Source of the DNA: Globodera rostochiensis
Lineage: Eukaryota > Nematoda > Chromadorea > Rhabditida > Heteroderidae
Direction: 5' to 3'
Assembly: GCA_018350325.1 (NCBI GenBank)
Contig: JAEVLN010000004.1
Span: 2,170,001-2,234,000 of the forward strand
Length of the DNA stretch: 64,000 nucleotides
The notes under the pieces were generated by a model that did no database searches, was not told the origin of the DNA, and saw nothing but the letters and a program-made list of their open reading frames with translations. The translations under genes and the position numbers were made by a program. Of this stretch, positions 34,670 through 50,656 are shown piece by piece. The first letter of the stretch is position 1. The number at the start of each line of letters is the position of its first letter.

Positions 34670-36914
34670 ATGGCGTCCACAAAGTGTGCCAGAGAAGACT
34701 GCGGCAAAACGGTGTATCCGTTGGAGGAATTGAAATGTTTGGACAAGGTCGGACACAATTTACCTATTTGGATTGCATAAATTAAGTTTTTTGCGATAAA
34801 CCATCCGTTCATACAATTTTTGCCAGTTTTAATCGGTGACTGTCTTTAGGTGTGGCACAAAGGCTGCTTCAAATGCACAGGTTAACGGTTTTAAATTGAG
34901 TATAATAAAGGCCCTCGCCCTTTTTAGAACCAAAAATTTTTTAATTTTAAAGGAACTCGGGTTCAAAGTTCGAAACAATGATTAGATACATTAGAGATTT
35001 GTTTTTCACAGAAATGCATTTTTTGTTTCAGACTGCGGCATGACTCTGTCCATGAAGAGCTACAAGGGCTACGAGAAGAAGCCGTACTGCCAAGCGCACT
35101 ATCCAAAAACGGTTCCGTCCGCTGTTTCCGAAACGCCGGAGATGGAGCTGGCCAGGAAGAACACCGCCTATCAGAGTCAGGTAAAAAAACTAAAAAAATA
35201 TTTGCCCATTCATTGTCAACCTTTCTGTTTTTAAGGTCAAATACCACGAGGCGTACGAGAAGCAAATGAAGGGCACAAAGCTTGAAGTGGTGAGCAAATT
35301 CAGTTACATTTTTAATCAGCTCTGTAAAACCCAATGTCTTCTCCAATTGATCTCTGACATTTACCAATGGACTGACATTTAAAAAAAAGAATTTTGTTTT
35401 GAAAAAAACGAATTGTACATTTCTGTTTTCGTGTATTAATTGCAAAATTTTCAAAGGCCGATGACCCGGAAACGAAGCGACATAAGGCCAACATGATGAA
35501 CCAGTCCTTGGCACATTACCACGGCGAACTGCAAAAGAAGGAGAAGCAGGACTCGCACAGAGAAACTGCCGGCTCCACACCGTCCGGTGAGTGAGAGTGA
35601 ATGCTGTTGTTCCCCTACACGGATTGAGTTTATTGATTGGTTTGTGGTGCCTCACATAACAATATTTTACTAACCATTCACCTGATCTGAGCAAGTCTTT
35701 GCATGATTGCAAGGGAATAAGATCAGTTTGAAACCCAGTTTAAATTATTTTTGAAGCAGAACAACGCTAACCTGTACCTGAAGTGAGTGTGTTAACCCAT
35801 GCGTTTGTTCAGCTTTTTCCACTGGATTTGCGGTGTGCAATTCGTCGTCATTGGACTCGCTGAGCTCGGCCATGTCCAACGCCTCTTCGGTCGTTCGAAC
35901 ACCGCCGCACAATGGCAGTGCTTACCGCCACCAACAGCCGCCCGACAGCAATTACCGCAACTCATCCCAACAACAACACAATAATCAGCAGCAACAACAG
36001 CAGGCGTACACCTACGGCCAATTGTTTGCGGACAAAGACTCGTCCCCATACTCACAACGAATTGCACAACAAGCGCATGGGACGGTGATTTACTCGTCCG
36101 ACTGGGGAGGAAAGGGTCGGTCCGGTTTGTTAACCATTTTGGTTGTTTGTTTGGTTCCAGAGACTGCTCGAACCCTGGGGGTTGGTCATTGGTGTTCCCC
36201 GTTTGAACTCAATTATTATTATAACACCGAGATTGATTTTTGTTTTGTTTTGTTTGTGTGCTGTCCTTTTTGCTAACCGTCCATTCTGTGCACATTTACG
36301 CGTGTGTCGAATTACAGTTTATTACGCTTTGTAGTTGATGCTGGTGCTGAGAAACCGGTGGGTTCCATCGCCGACTACGACCCGATGGCTGCCGAAAAGC
36401 AGCAGAAGGGTGGCACAGCCGCCGGCGGTGCAGCAGTAAAAGTGGGGGCCGCAAAAGCGAACGGAGGCGGCTTCACCGTCAAGGCGTTGTACGACTACAC
36501 GGCAGCGGACAAAGACGAAGTCGGTGCCGGTTTTGGAAAAATCGGAGCTTCATCTATCCAAAAATTTTTTTGTTTGTTTGTTGTTCAAATGCTGCGATTT
36601 GACAGGTGAGCTTCAAGGAAGGTGACGTGATTGTCAACTGTCAAAAGGTGGACGACGGGTGGATGACCGGAACTGTGCAGAGGACTTTGCTGTATGTTAA
36701 TGACATTTTCTGTCGGTTTGTGTCATAGTCTAAAATTGAGTTGAAAATTAAGTCGATTTTAAATCAATATTTTGAAAACAAAAAGCTTTTTCCGAATAAT
36801 GCTAGGGGGGTGGGAGGATGTCCATAAAAAAATTTTCTGTTCAGTTGGGGAATGCTTCCGGCAAATTACGTGGAGCAGGTCAAGCAGCCGATGGGACAGT
36901 TCAAGCTGAAATGA
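34670..36914 (+). CDS. lasp-1: LIM and SH3 domain protein (LASP family)
   Basis: Actin-associated adaptor. ATG 34670 ([20 protein letters not shown]) opens an N-terminal LIM domain: [35 protein letters not shown]. Two nebulin-like repeats follow ([15 protein letters not shown] and [11 protein letters not shown]). The middle is disordered and Ser/Gln-rich, with two Gln runs (exon at about 35813-36112). The C-terminal SH3 domain reads [46 protein letters not shown], and ends KLK with TGA at 36912-36914. This is the full LIM, nebulin, linker, SH3 order of animal LASP, which localises to actin-rich adhesion sites and muscle. Seven or more introns, all GT-AG as read. Confidence 0.93.
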
Positions 36915-37417
36915 AAGGATTTTTTTTTAGCATTTTCATTGTATGCTTGTCTTTTTTACTATTTTCGTTTGTGGCCTTAAGCGATTTTTCCGTTTTGTTT
37001 TTTAAGCAAAAAATGTGCCAGAATGTTCTGCAATATTTATTTTTGTTTTAGCAATCAGTTACCTTTTATGAAAACTTTTCATCTCAAAATTCTATCGCTA
37101 GAAAATTTACACAATTTTGCGTTATTTCATCAATATTTTTGTCATGGGAGTTAATTCGTTTTTACAATTTTGAAGTCGTAATCATATGGATAACAAATTC
37201 AGAATCAACATTTGTATTATGCACACGCTAAACGGTTTATGGAATGAATTATTCTTTAATATAAATCAAGCTTAATGACAATAGCAAATTATGACAATTG
37301 TAAGTCAGGAAATTTTGACAGTGAGAAAAACCAATTAATTACACAAGAACACTTGTCAGGGAAAATGCTTCTTTGCTCGTGAATGAAAAGTTTAAATGGA
37401 AAAGCAGTAAGACAAGA

Positions 37418-37545
37418 TGTCGGATAAAAAACATTAAATTGGGATAAAAAGTCGTGGGATAAAATGTCGGAATAAAAAATATTAAATTGGGATAAAATGT
37501 CGGTATAAAAAATATTAAATTGGGATAAAATGTCGGTTAAAGAAA
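37418..37545. repeat. tandem repeat between LASP and ESS2 (GGGATAAAATGTCGG)
   Basis: Three to four copies of a ~38-bp unit, GATAAAATGTCGG followed by ATAAAAAATATTAAATTGG, with small variants. AT-rich, in the 840-bp spacer before ESS2. Confidence 0.85.
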
Positions 37546-37756
37546 AGCAGAAATTTGGATAAAATATCTAAAGTTAGTAACAATATCTTTGGCGTTCTGC
37601 CACGTGTAACAAGGAAAGGTGTTCTCCTGTAGTCGGCATTGACATTAATTTTTATCAGTAAATCAGTGTTCCGATACTTTTTTCCGTAACTGTAGCACAT
37701 ATAAAAAAATAATGAAGTTCAATTTAGTTTTCTGCGACTATACCTTTATTAGTAAA

Positions 37757-40613
37757 ATGTCATCCGACCCGGACCTGAACAGTTTTGACAAAGTGGACGC
37801 TCTCGTGGACGTCCCAGAATCATCACGCAAGAAGAAGCTGGTCAAGCTTGGTGCCAAAGTGCTTGAGACGAGGAAGGAAGCACGGAAGGTGCTGCCCGAA
37901 GAGCAATACGTTCAGAATTTGGAAAAGCTGATCGTGCGCGACTATTTTCCCGAGTTGCCGAAAATGAAGGTTCGGATTTGTTTGGGGACCCGTGGCTATT
38001 AAAGAGCAAAGGGGTCCATATTTTTGATTTTTAGTTCCATCGGTATCCCCTCAAACTCGATGTTATTTTGTGTTTCTTTAGGCCCAGGCCGAGTATTTGG
38101 AGGCGGTTGCGCACAACGACCACCTGAAAATCAGAGAGTTGCAAATTCGCTACAGCACACAGCGCACGACGGACCGTCGAACGTCGCCATCGCAGCGACC
38201 GCGCAGCCCAACCGCCGGGGCCGGAGTGTCGACAATGTTTGACCCGGAGACCCCGGGGCCGGCCGAGGCGGAGAGCACCGACGAGGACATCAAAGTCGGC
38301 ATCAAGGTACGAGGAGGCGTTCATTCGTTAAAATTCTTTGAAAAAATTGACATTTTGGGAACAAAATCAGCAGCAGACGACGCCGTATGCGAACAGAGAG
38401 GGCGACAATGAGGCATTTTTGGAGAAGAAAAAGAAGCAGAAGCGCAGCAAATTGGACGAGCTGACTGTGCAGGCATATTTGGGTGGGAATTGACTCGAGT
38501 CACATCCCACAAGCCTAACCAATTGTATTTGTTCTGGAAACTAGAGATCGGACAAATTTCCTCATTCGCTTATTTAACTTTGTAAAAAGCGCGCATTTGT
38601 TTTTGGGATTTTTTAAAGGTTTTCAGTGTTTTTATTAGCTGATAGCTGAACAAAGATTGCATTTTGTTAAACGAACCAAAGTTTTTAACAGAGAAATACA
38701 CCAGCGAAGACAATGCTAGTTTCGAGGAGTTGGCTGAGCTGGGGAATAAGCGCGAGAGGGTCTGTCGGGGCTATATTATTGGCTTTATTTTACCTTTATT
38801 TTTTAAATTGATTTTTATAGAGGGAAATTTGGAATATTATGCACAAAATTTAGGTCAAAAACGCGTGGATGTACGCTGCGGAGAAGAAGCACAACGAAAG
38901 TTTGGTGTTTCGGGCGCCCCAAATGATCAAAGACGCCGATGAACAGTTGGTGGCGAAGCGTAACGAAGCAGGTTATCGAAAGTTTATTCCCATTTTGTAA
39001 ACTCAAGTTTCATAAGTTTGTTGGATTTTTTGGTCCAAAATGCAGAGAACCAGCTTTAACTTGGAATGGATTTTGGGAAACCAATTTAAATGCGGCATTG
39101 GTCCCCGGACTCAAATTGTACCAAAAGAACTCCGTCTCTTCAGTGGATCGACCGGTGAACGTGGACAATTGGACGTACAAGGCGAGGAACGAGGTGCTGT
39201 TCAACCATTTGGAGGAGGCACCGTTGACGATGGGCGAGCACATTGAGCGGGCGAAGCAGCAGGAGATGGCCATCAACAGAGAAGCCACTCGGTTTGGCAC
39301 TGAGGCGATGTTGGCACAACGGCCCCAGCAGCACATGATGGCACGTGCCACCTTCCAGCACATGGCCAAAAATGCGGACCATGTGGACATCACCGGCAAA
39401 CTGATGGGCATCGAGGCCCAAATTGTCGGGTTGGTGGCCACTCCAACGCCGGAACCAGGTGAACTCACACCGGCCTCGTACAAAAGCCATTTTCATAAAG
39501 TTTAAATCAATTCTTGTTAAGCCGATGGAAAGATTTCCGTAATTTAATACGAGTTTTGGTCAGGTGTCGACGAGTCGCCGCTGATGACTTGGGGAGAAAT
39601 TGAGGGCACTCCATTCCGTCTCGATGCCCCCGACATCCAACCGTCGCTGGAGGATGCGCCCGCTTTCCGAGTGAGTTGCTCGAACTTGCCCAAAAATGAT
39701 GGGGTGTTGGATGGGGTTAGGTGTTAATCTGGGAATATAACTGTTTGTGTGTGATTGTTGATGTTCGATTCACATAATGAATGCCCCTTTCTTTAAACCA
39801 TTTCATTTTTAGATTCCGGAAGTGCCAGTCAGAGAGAAAATTGCGCAAGGCATTGCTGAACAAATTGCGTCGCGTTATCACAACAAGCGAAAGCGCGCTA
39901 TGGACCAAATTCAACAGATGGCACCGTAAGTTGGGGGCAAATGCTGGGCATTGTTTTCACATTTATTGCCGTCAGGACGACGCCAAAGTTTAATTCGGAT
40001 CGCTCTTCCGGTGGCCGACTGGCCACGATGTCGCCTGCTGCGCGCACACTCCTGGGCGATCGGCTCGGCATTCGGCTGGGCACTGATCGGATCAAAGTGT
40101 CTCCGAGTCCGAAAAGGTCGCTGCTTTTCTTTGATCGGAAAATCAGAAACAGAAGGAAAAAAATTTAATTTTTAAAGGATGCAATGAAACAATCACATAA
40201 ATTTAGAGTCGCGTCACGCACAATCTTCAGCCCCGCAATTTATCAGATGATAAAAGTGAAGAATGAGCCCAAGTCCGGCTCCGCGACGCCCAAACGTGCG
40301 GCAGCAGGAACGCCGACGTTGAGCAGTTCATCAGTGACGGACGATCTTCTGAGGTCAATCAAAATTGTTCACCATTTCTATTTAATTAACAATTCCACAT
40401 TCACAGAATACCATCTCCCGGACCCTCCACATTTGTCAAACAAATAGACGGAAGTGAGGCGCTGCAAAGAAAAGGTAGGGCTTTAAAATAAGCTTTTTGT
40501 AAGCATTTACAAAAAAAGGAAAGTGAAATCCGATGACAAAATTTTCATATTTAGAGGAAAGCGATGGACGGCAGAACGCGGGGAAGAGACCATCGGCCGC
40601 AGATTTCTTTTAA
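37757..40613 (+). CDS. ess-2: splicing factor ESS2 homolog (DGCR14/ES2 family)
   Basis: ATG 37757 (MSSDPDLNSFDKVDALVDVP). An upstream in-frame start at 37712 was rejected because it reads through AT-rich sequence. Family blocks run in order: KVLPEEQYVQNLEKLIVRDY then FPELPKM; QAEYLEAVAHND; YTSEDNASFEEL; NAWMYAAEKKHNESL; DNWTYKARNEVLF; GTEAMLAQRPQQ; MTWGEIEGTPFRLD; FRIPEVPVREKIAQGIAEQI then ASRYHNKRKRA; SPAARTLLGDRLGIR. The last exon ends RPSAADFF with TAA at 40611-40613. ESS2 proteins are nuclear and associate with the spliceosomal C complex. The exon junction near 39050 uses AGAG|AACC, because the first AG would shift the frame into a stop. The gene converges on TTC4, with 223 bp between the two stop codons. 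Confidence 0.9.
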
Positions 40614-40836
40614 ACCGGTTGGTCGCACTCAAAAGAATAGAATATTCCGATTTGCGGAGCAAAGGATGGGAAGAATTCACAAATTCCATTTTATTTTCTA
40701 TCTTCTTTGCATGACGAATAAACACATTTCGCTATTGCTTTTGTTTTGGGGTTCCCGTAACGTCGAGAAAGCATCAAGAAGCGTTTATAACAAAAAAAAT
40801 TGTAACAAGTCAACATTGCACAACGAAGCTCATCAA

Positions 40837-43109
40837 TCATAATGTCCGCTCAAATTGAAAAATGCCATTCCCTCCGTCGATTTGTTTCAGTTTGTTACGC
40901 TCCAAATGTTCCTTCGTATAAATCTAAGGAATAAAAAGTATAAAATGTTGTATGGAAGGGCGAGCAAAGGCACCTGAATGACGGGCAATCCCTTCGTCAC
41001 CAACACATCGGACCAGAGCAGTACATCACCGAGAGAATGCTGCTCCGGCAAAATTTCGCGAATGCGCTCCCTTCCGTCCGCGCAAGTGAGCGTGACGAAC
41101 AGCCGGACGTTGTCAAACCTAACGATGAACAAAAAATATAGAAAAGGAGAGAAACAAAATAACAAACAATCCACGCTTTCCACACAAAAAAAAGGGAGGG
41201 GGGAAGGGGGGGGGAATTGTTGAAGATTCAAATCAACCGAAACAAATACCGAGATTTTTCGCAAGGGTAAGGGAGGGATAAGGGCAACAAACCCGAAAAT
41301 CCATACCCCGTAAAAACCGGCCCTTACTCGGGCTCTAATCCAAAATAAAGCAGTAAAAAAGGGGAAAATTTGTTTTGCGTAATTCAAACACAAAAAATGA
41401 ACCCAGCAGTTTTTGAAACCCAAATTTGCATTCAGCAGCCAGCAACTGACCGGAAATTGTGCAAAGTGTCCCAATGTGCAGGCGAAGAAAATACCTTAAC
41501 CGCGCAAATATAGTAAAAGGAAATGCCAAATTTCGGTTCAAAATTTCGTGGGCGCCGCGCCCTGGACCCTTTGGGGGGAGGGGGTGGGGTCAACCGGTGT
41601 GCGTACCTCAGCCAACGCTTCATGTAGAAGAACATGTTCCGCACATTCCGCAACAAAGTCGGTTTGGCCACTCTCCGGGTACTGCAACAGAAGGGGCCAA
41701 ATCAGCTGTTCAATGCCGTCGTCACCCTCTTCCACCAATTGGACCATGGCGTGCTGAAACGTGGGGCCAAATATTTGGAATTCCCAACGCGTGGTGTGTG
41801 CACTTTTGCCATTACCCGGTCGAGTGGCCCCAAGGAAATTTGCAGTTGTTGGCAGAGGTCGTCCGGGTCGTTTACCGGCGGGCAAAGACGAACGCCCCTC
41901 CGCCTCAGTACCTCCAACAATTTGTTGTTCCGCCTCCACTCGGCAGATGTCTTAAAAATAAAAGACTTTAAAAGATCAAAACAAATATATAGTTAGTCAT
42001 ACCTTGGCCCTGTCCTTTCTAGCATTTCTGTCCTCCTCCGACTTCATTGCCTCCGCTTGCCGCCTCAACTGTTGGAGCTGTTCGTCCCAATCCGACGGCG
42101 ATGACATGCCACCATCTCCGCCAGCATCGCTCGACTCAATCCACGCAATGCATTTGCCCGCCTTTCTCAATTCCAACAAACATTCGGCACCCCGACGGAT
42201 TGCCTTAAAATAATTAAGAAAAGCTCGTGCACAACTCCGAGTACTGCTCCGACTTTACCACCATCAAAAAATGTTTGTTAAACAAAAATTTAGTTTTTGT
42301 TTCGCCCACTTCGGCCCACAAACCTTCCAATTTGTCGGCTCAAAACGTCGGGCAAAAACACAATCTTTGAGCGCCGTGCGCACATTTCCCAGCCGTCGGT
42401 TGGCGGCTGCCCGATTTGCAAAGAGAACGGAGTTTAGACGAACATCGCCACACCGGAGTTTGAGGCCTGAAATCCAAAAACAAAACAATAATAATATTCC
42501 AATTTTTTGTATTCAATTAAAGGCGTTTTAAAACAAAAAAAACCTTTTGTATACGCATCGATGGCCCATCGATAGTTTCGCTGTTGGAAGTGCCGATTTC
42601 CCTCCTCTTTGTGCGCATTGGCACATTCGACGGGGTCATCGTCGTCATATTTCATTGCCTTAATGTCGTCCAAAATAATGATAAAAGTCGCATTTTTTTG
42701 TTAGGTTTTAATTCGATAATTTTGAGTATATTCCGGTGTTTGTTCAATAATTTTGAGTATATTCCGGTGTTTGTCATTCATCTGGTCTCCAAAATGAGCA
42801 CCTGAAGCGCCTGCATTTCCGCCGAGTATTGCCCATCAGCGGACGGCCTCAACTCGCGTGCAAATGCGGGATGATTGTCGACTTCTTCGCACCATTTCGC
42901 AAAGTCAAAAGTCCTTTCGTTGTCGGTTCGTTCGTTCTGAATAAAAATAAATAAAATGATGAAGCGTCGTCAGTTCGATAACGACGAGCACACACCTTGC
43001 TTTTTTCCGCTAAAGCTTCCATGAATCGGTCAATGTCCTCGTCCAACTCATCCGCCAACCGTTTTTGTTCTCCTTTAGCAAATCTGTCCGCAATTCCATC
43101 TTGTTCCAT
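40837..43109 (-). CDS. tetratricopeptide repeat protein 4 (TTC4/CNS1-type Hsp90 co-chaperone)
   Basis: ATG 43109 (MEQDGIADRFAKGEQKRLAD). The N-terminal block includes HPAFARELRPSADG. Three TPR-like helical pairs follow: CANAHKEEGNRHFQQRNYRW then AIDAYTKG; LKLRCGDVRLNSVLFANRAA then ANRRLGNVRTALKDC; and a third with RKAGKCIAW. A charged helix (QLRRQAEAMKSEEDRNARKD) leads into the C-terminal wheel domain: LLEVLRRRGVRLCPP, IWPLLLQYPESGQTDFVAEC, LFVTLTCADGRERIREILPE, SDVLVTKGLPVIQ, ending FQFERTL with TGA at 40839-40837. The order matches TTC4/Cns1, which binds the Hsp90 C-terminus through its TPRs. It lies 480 bp downstream of CDK1 on the same strand; an operon is possible but the gap is long. 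Confidence 0.88.
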
Positions 43110-43589
43110 TTACGTCTCTTAAAAATGAACAAAAAAATACTTTTAGATGACAGATTTTTTTCAAGAAAACTCCAGCTGAGCCTGAGATTGGCTAGGAAAA
43201 CAAACAAAATGCCAAAATTCCAAATTAAATTCAAAACAAAATGACAGGATATTCAATGTTCGTCTTGTAAATGAACGATTCTAAAAATCATGATTTTTGC
43301 AAGATATACATCTTTATCAATTTCAGATAAGAGATTTTTACTTTGTTAAAAATTTTCTATCTTAGAATTAACACTTCCTTGAGTCAACTACCCCCCCACC
43401 CCTGTCGAACACGGGACCAAAATTCCAAATACACGCAACCACAGAGAAGAAAGGCATTTATGGTAATTATGGTAAAACTGGTCACACTTTCAGAACACAA
43501 AAAAAACAAACATAAATGGGTAAAATTAAAAGCGACATTTTATGCTGCTGCGACTTAGAACTCCCCCCGGAATAACTTCTTGAACACTT

Positions 43590-44969
43590 TCAGCTGTCCT
43601 CGGCGGGCAACACGAGAGCGCCGTCGTAGTCGCCAGCCGGCAATTTCTGCTTTTTCAAGTCCTTAATTGGAAATGCAGAGAATACAATTCCAATTCCGGA
43701 CGACAAACATTGAAATAGGCGTGTTTGAGGATGTCCTTGGCGGAGATTCTGTCGACGGGGTTATAGGCGAACATTTTCTATAGAAATTGGCCAATGTCAA
43801 TTTTAACGTCAAACTTTAAACTGACCAAAAGCAACTGAAGGCCCAATTCGTCGAGCGTCGATGGGCGCATTTTGGCGTTCAAATGGTTTCCGCTCCATTT
43901 GGGGAAGGTCGGCCTGTAGTCGGGCAATTGGGTGACGCCCTCCCAAAGTGATTCGTTTGGCGTTGCCAAAATCCTAAAACAAAAACTGAAAGTGAATGAA
44001 GCTCAGCCACCAGAGAGTGACCGGAAAATGCGGAAGAGCTGGTCGATTTCGGAGTCGCCTTGGAATAGAGGCTTTTTGCGCGACATTTCGGCAAAAATGC
44101 AGCCGATGCTCCAAATGTCGATGCCGGTTGAATAGCGGGCAGCCCCCAGCAGCACTTCGGGCGCGCGGTACCAAAGTGTGACGACCTGAAGTTGTTGGGA
44201 TTGAATGAACCGGTTGGAGCAAAGGTCGTGGCCATTATTTTCAACAAAAGCAAGCAGTTCAGTAAATGACAAAACACGCCTCGTGTGTGTAGGCGCGAAT
44301 TGGAATTCCGACGGCGCGCGCCAAGCCAAAGTCTGCCAATTTGATCACCTGCCCTTCCGGGTCGACGAGCAAATTCTGCAAGGGTAAAATATTTATTGAG
44401 ATAAATAAATCAACGACCTGTGGCTTCAAGTCTCTGTGCAAAACGCGGCGTTGATGACAAAAGCACATGGCCTGGCAAATCTGAAGAATTTGATCAGAAT
44501 GATCAAAAAACGATTTTTGAGTGCCTCGCATCACAACGTCTGAGGGGGATCACTCACCTGGAAGAGAAAGCTCTTCAGCATTTGCACTTCCATGCCGCCC
44601 GAGTCGCACATTTTGTCCAGGAAGCGCTTCAGGTCCATTTGACAGAACTCGAAGATGAGGTACAGACGGTTCTCCTGCATGATCACGTCCTCCAAGCAGA
44701 CAATGTTCGGATGGCGCAGCTCGAGCAGCATGGAAATCTCGCGGATGGCCGTCGGGGGAACGCCCTCGTCCTCGTTCTCCAGCCGGATCTTCTTCATCGC
44801 CACAAATCGGCCAGTCTTCTTCTCCTGCCCCTTGTACACGATGCCATAAGTGCCTGAACCGGACATTAATTTTTAACCTTCTGATCAGTCAGTCCCATGG
44901 CCAACCTTCGCCGATTTTGTCGATTTTAACAAAGTCTTCCAACGTCCGGCCTTTGTTCTGCGATGGCAT
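43590..44969 (-). CDS. cdk-1: cyclin-dependent kinase 1-like cell-cycle kinase
   Basis: ATG 44969 ([20 protein letters not shown]). Complete Ser/Thr kinase of about 310 residues. Seen: P-loop [11 protein letters not shown] with the Thr/Tyr pair that Wee1-type kinases target; catalytic Lys in [10 protein letters not shown]-helix [31 protein letters not shown] in [14 protein letters not shown]; activation-loop Thr in [51 protein letters not shown]. It ends [17 protein letters not shown] with TGA at 43592-43590. CDK1 is the cyclin-B-bound mitotic kinase, and the [13 protein letters not shown] and FPKW blocks fit CDK1 best. The signature helix reads PPTAIRE, not the almost invariant PSTAIRE. It is divergent from the zinc-finger gene, with 555 bp between starts. 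Confidence 0.9.
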
Positions 44970-45069
44970 TTGTCTATGAAAAATAAGTAATTAAAACAAA
45001 ATGCTTAAGAAAACAAATAGTCGAAGATATAAGCATATTTACAACTTATTGACTTTCTCACTATTATAA

Positions 45070-45413
45070 TTGGAGAATTGTTTTATGTGGCCTTTTTTTG
45101 GCCAATTTCGAACCAATTGAATTGACCTACCAATCATTTATTCAACAATTAAAAAAGTAATATTTGTTTAGCGATGGCATTTTTTATGCGTTTTAAAGTG
45201 TCAAATTTTAAATTATAAAAAACGGTTTCATGTATTCGTTTCAATAAAAAATGCCTATATAGGTAAATGATTTTTTATGCAGAACCAACAACATTTTTTG
45301 TATTATTTTCCATCAATTAACAACAATTTGGAGCCGTTCTCGTCATTTTAGCGTCGATAATCGCATCGCCTTTTGTATTTAACGACATTTGTATCGCGTC
45401 ATTCCCTGAATAC
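45070..45413. repeat. direct repeat copy 1, upstream of zinc-finger gene
   Basis: About 345 bp, highly similar to 46692-47040. Shared blocks include CCAATTGAATTGACCTA, CAATCATTTATTCAACAATT, GCGGTTTCATG-like CGGTTTCATGTATTCGTTTC, GCAGAACCAACAACATTTTT, GCGTCGATAATCG and ACGACATTTGTATCGCGTCA. It lies between the CDK1 and zinc-finger starts. Confidence 0.9.
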
Positions 45414-45523
45414 TAGCTTAGTAAATAAATGAATCCAATTCATATTAATTAGAAATATTATAAATTGTCTGGGTTGTGTATTTCCGCTTGCACCTTTTTT
45501 AGCTTTTCTAAAAATCATTACAA

Positions 45524-46397
<874 letters not shown>

Positions 46398-46691
46398 CTC
46401 AGGACGAGTTGTGATCTGTTATGTGTGAATATGTAAACACTTAGGATAATTAGTATATTGTTGTTTTAATTGGAAGATCTCTCTCTCCCTCATCATTGTG
46501 TGCTTTTATTTTTGTGTGTTATGTAAATGTAAATAATATGAACTTTGGAGTTAGTAAATCGGGAGAGTGCTCAGGAGAGCCAAAAGGGTCCCGCCTATTA
46601 GTTTGCGACTCCCCGTCGTGGTCCCCCCCCCCATGGGTTTTTTGCGGAAAAGTCGACCCCCAGACAAAACAAGTGCCGAATTTTTTCCATT

Positions 46692-47040
46692 CTTGGAGAA
46701 TTTTGTATGGCATTTTTTGGCCAATTTCCAACCAATTGAATTGACCTAGCAATCATTTATTCAACAATTAAAAAGTAAATTTGTTTAGCGATGGCATTTT
46801 TATGCTTTTTTAGCGTCAAATTTTAAATAACAGAAAGCGGTTTCATGTATTCGTTTCAAAACATAAGCAAATTTTTTAGCACACATAATGATATATAAAT
46901 GATTTTTCATGCAGAACCAACAACATTTTTTGTATTATTTTTCATCAATTAACAACAATTTGGAGCCGTTTCTCATTTTAGCGTCGATAATCGTATCGCC
47001 TATTGTATATAACGACATTTGTATCGCGTCATTCACTGAA
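46692..47040. repeat. direct repeat copy 2, upstream of E2 gene
   Basis: Second copy of the ~345-bp repeat at 45070-45413, with scattered substitutions and small indels. It ends 12 bp before the E2 start codon, so it covers that gene's promoter and 5' UTR. Confidence 0.9.
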
Positions 47041-47052
47041 CTTCTATTCAAA

Positions 47053-47618
47053 ATGGCCGCCATGAATCGCATAAAACAGGTGTTATTACAATATAATGCA
47101 TAACATTATTATTTAATGCATTTTTATTGTTTTGCAGGAGCTCAAGGATCTGGAACGCGAGCCGGGCGCAACGTACACTGCCGGTCCGGTGGACAACAGC
47201 AATTTGCTCATCTGGAACGCCTCCATTCAGGGCCCGCCCGACTCGCCCTACGAAGGCGGCACCTTCAAGCTGCGAATCGAATTTCCGAAGGAATATCCGT
47301 TCAGACCGCCACATTGTACGTTCACGACGCGCGTCTACCACCCAAACGTCAGCAATAATGGGGCCATTTGTCTCGACATTCTGAAGGACAAATGGGCTCC
47401 GGCACTGACTGTCTCGAAAGGTGGGTTTAATGGCGTGAACAACTTGAATATTCAACTTCTAACAACTCCATTTTTCAGTGTTGATCTCCATCTGTGCGTT
47501 TCTCTGCGACCCGAACGCCACCAACCCGATGAACACGGAGGTTGGGCGCGTGTACCGAACGAACCGTCACAAATTCGATGTCACGGCGCGCGAGTGGACT
47601 CAGAAGTACGCGAAGTGA
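47053..47618 (+). CDS. ubiquitin-conjugating enzyme E2, UBE2D-like
   Basis: Three exons, about 149 residues, a bare UBC fold. ATG 47053 (MAAMNRIKQ), then an exon from 47138: ELKDLEREPGATYTAGPVDN, IQGPPDSPYEGGTFKL, PKEYPFRPPHCTF, HPNVSNNGAICLDILKDKW with the HPN motif and catalytic Cys, and PALTVSK. The last exon from 47480 reads VLISICAFLCDPNATNPMN and ends REWTQKYAK with TGA at 47616-47618. The length, HPN-to-Cys spacing and AREWTQKYA ending are those of the UBE2D/UBC4-5 class, but the N-terminal third is more divergent than is usual for that highly conserved class. Function: carries activated ubiquitin for RING/HECT ligases. It converges on glucose-6-phosphate isomerase. Confidence 0.9.
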
Positions 47619-48044
47619 TTGATGGGAGAGGCAAAGACGAAGAGATTTCATGACTATGCTCTGTTCCTCTCACCATATATGTATATTCATTCCCCCTGTA
47701 ACTAATTGTTTGTTGTCTGTTATCCCCTGAAATTGTCTGATGAACGATAAATAACATAAAAATCACGGATTGTTGTTTATTTACACAGTTAATGGTCCCA
47801 CAAAATAGAGAAAAAAAGCGGTTTTGCATAATTCGATTCCCACTCCGTATTAAATTCCCATTCAGCCACAATGTACGGGGCCCGGGAAAATTCTGGTCAG
47901 GGCCCGCTGTCCGATCTCCAAATGCACAATAATTTAATTTCAATTAGTTTAAATTAGCTAACACATAAAACAATAAATGAGCCTAATAAAACAGCAAAAC
48001 TCGTCTAAATTGAGAAAATCATTGTTGGCAATCCGCCTCCTCAC

Positions 48045-50599
<2,555 letters not shown>

Positions 50600-50656
50600 T
50601 TTGTGTGAAAAAGCAAAATAAAGTCTGGAATTTGAAAAAAAAAATTAATTGCGATT

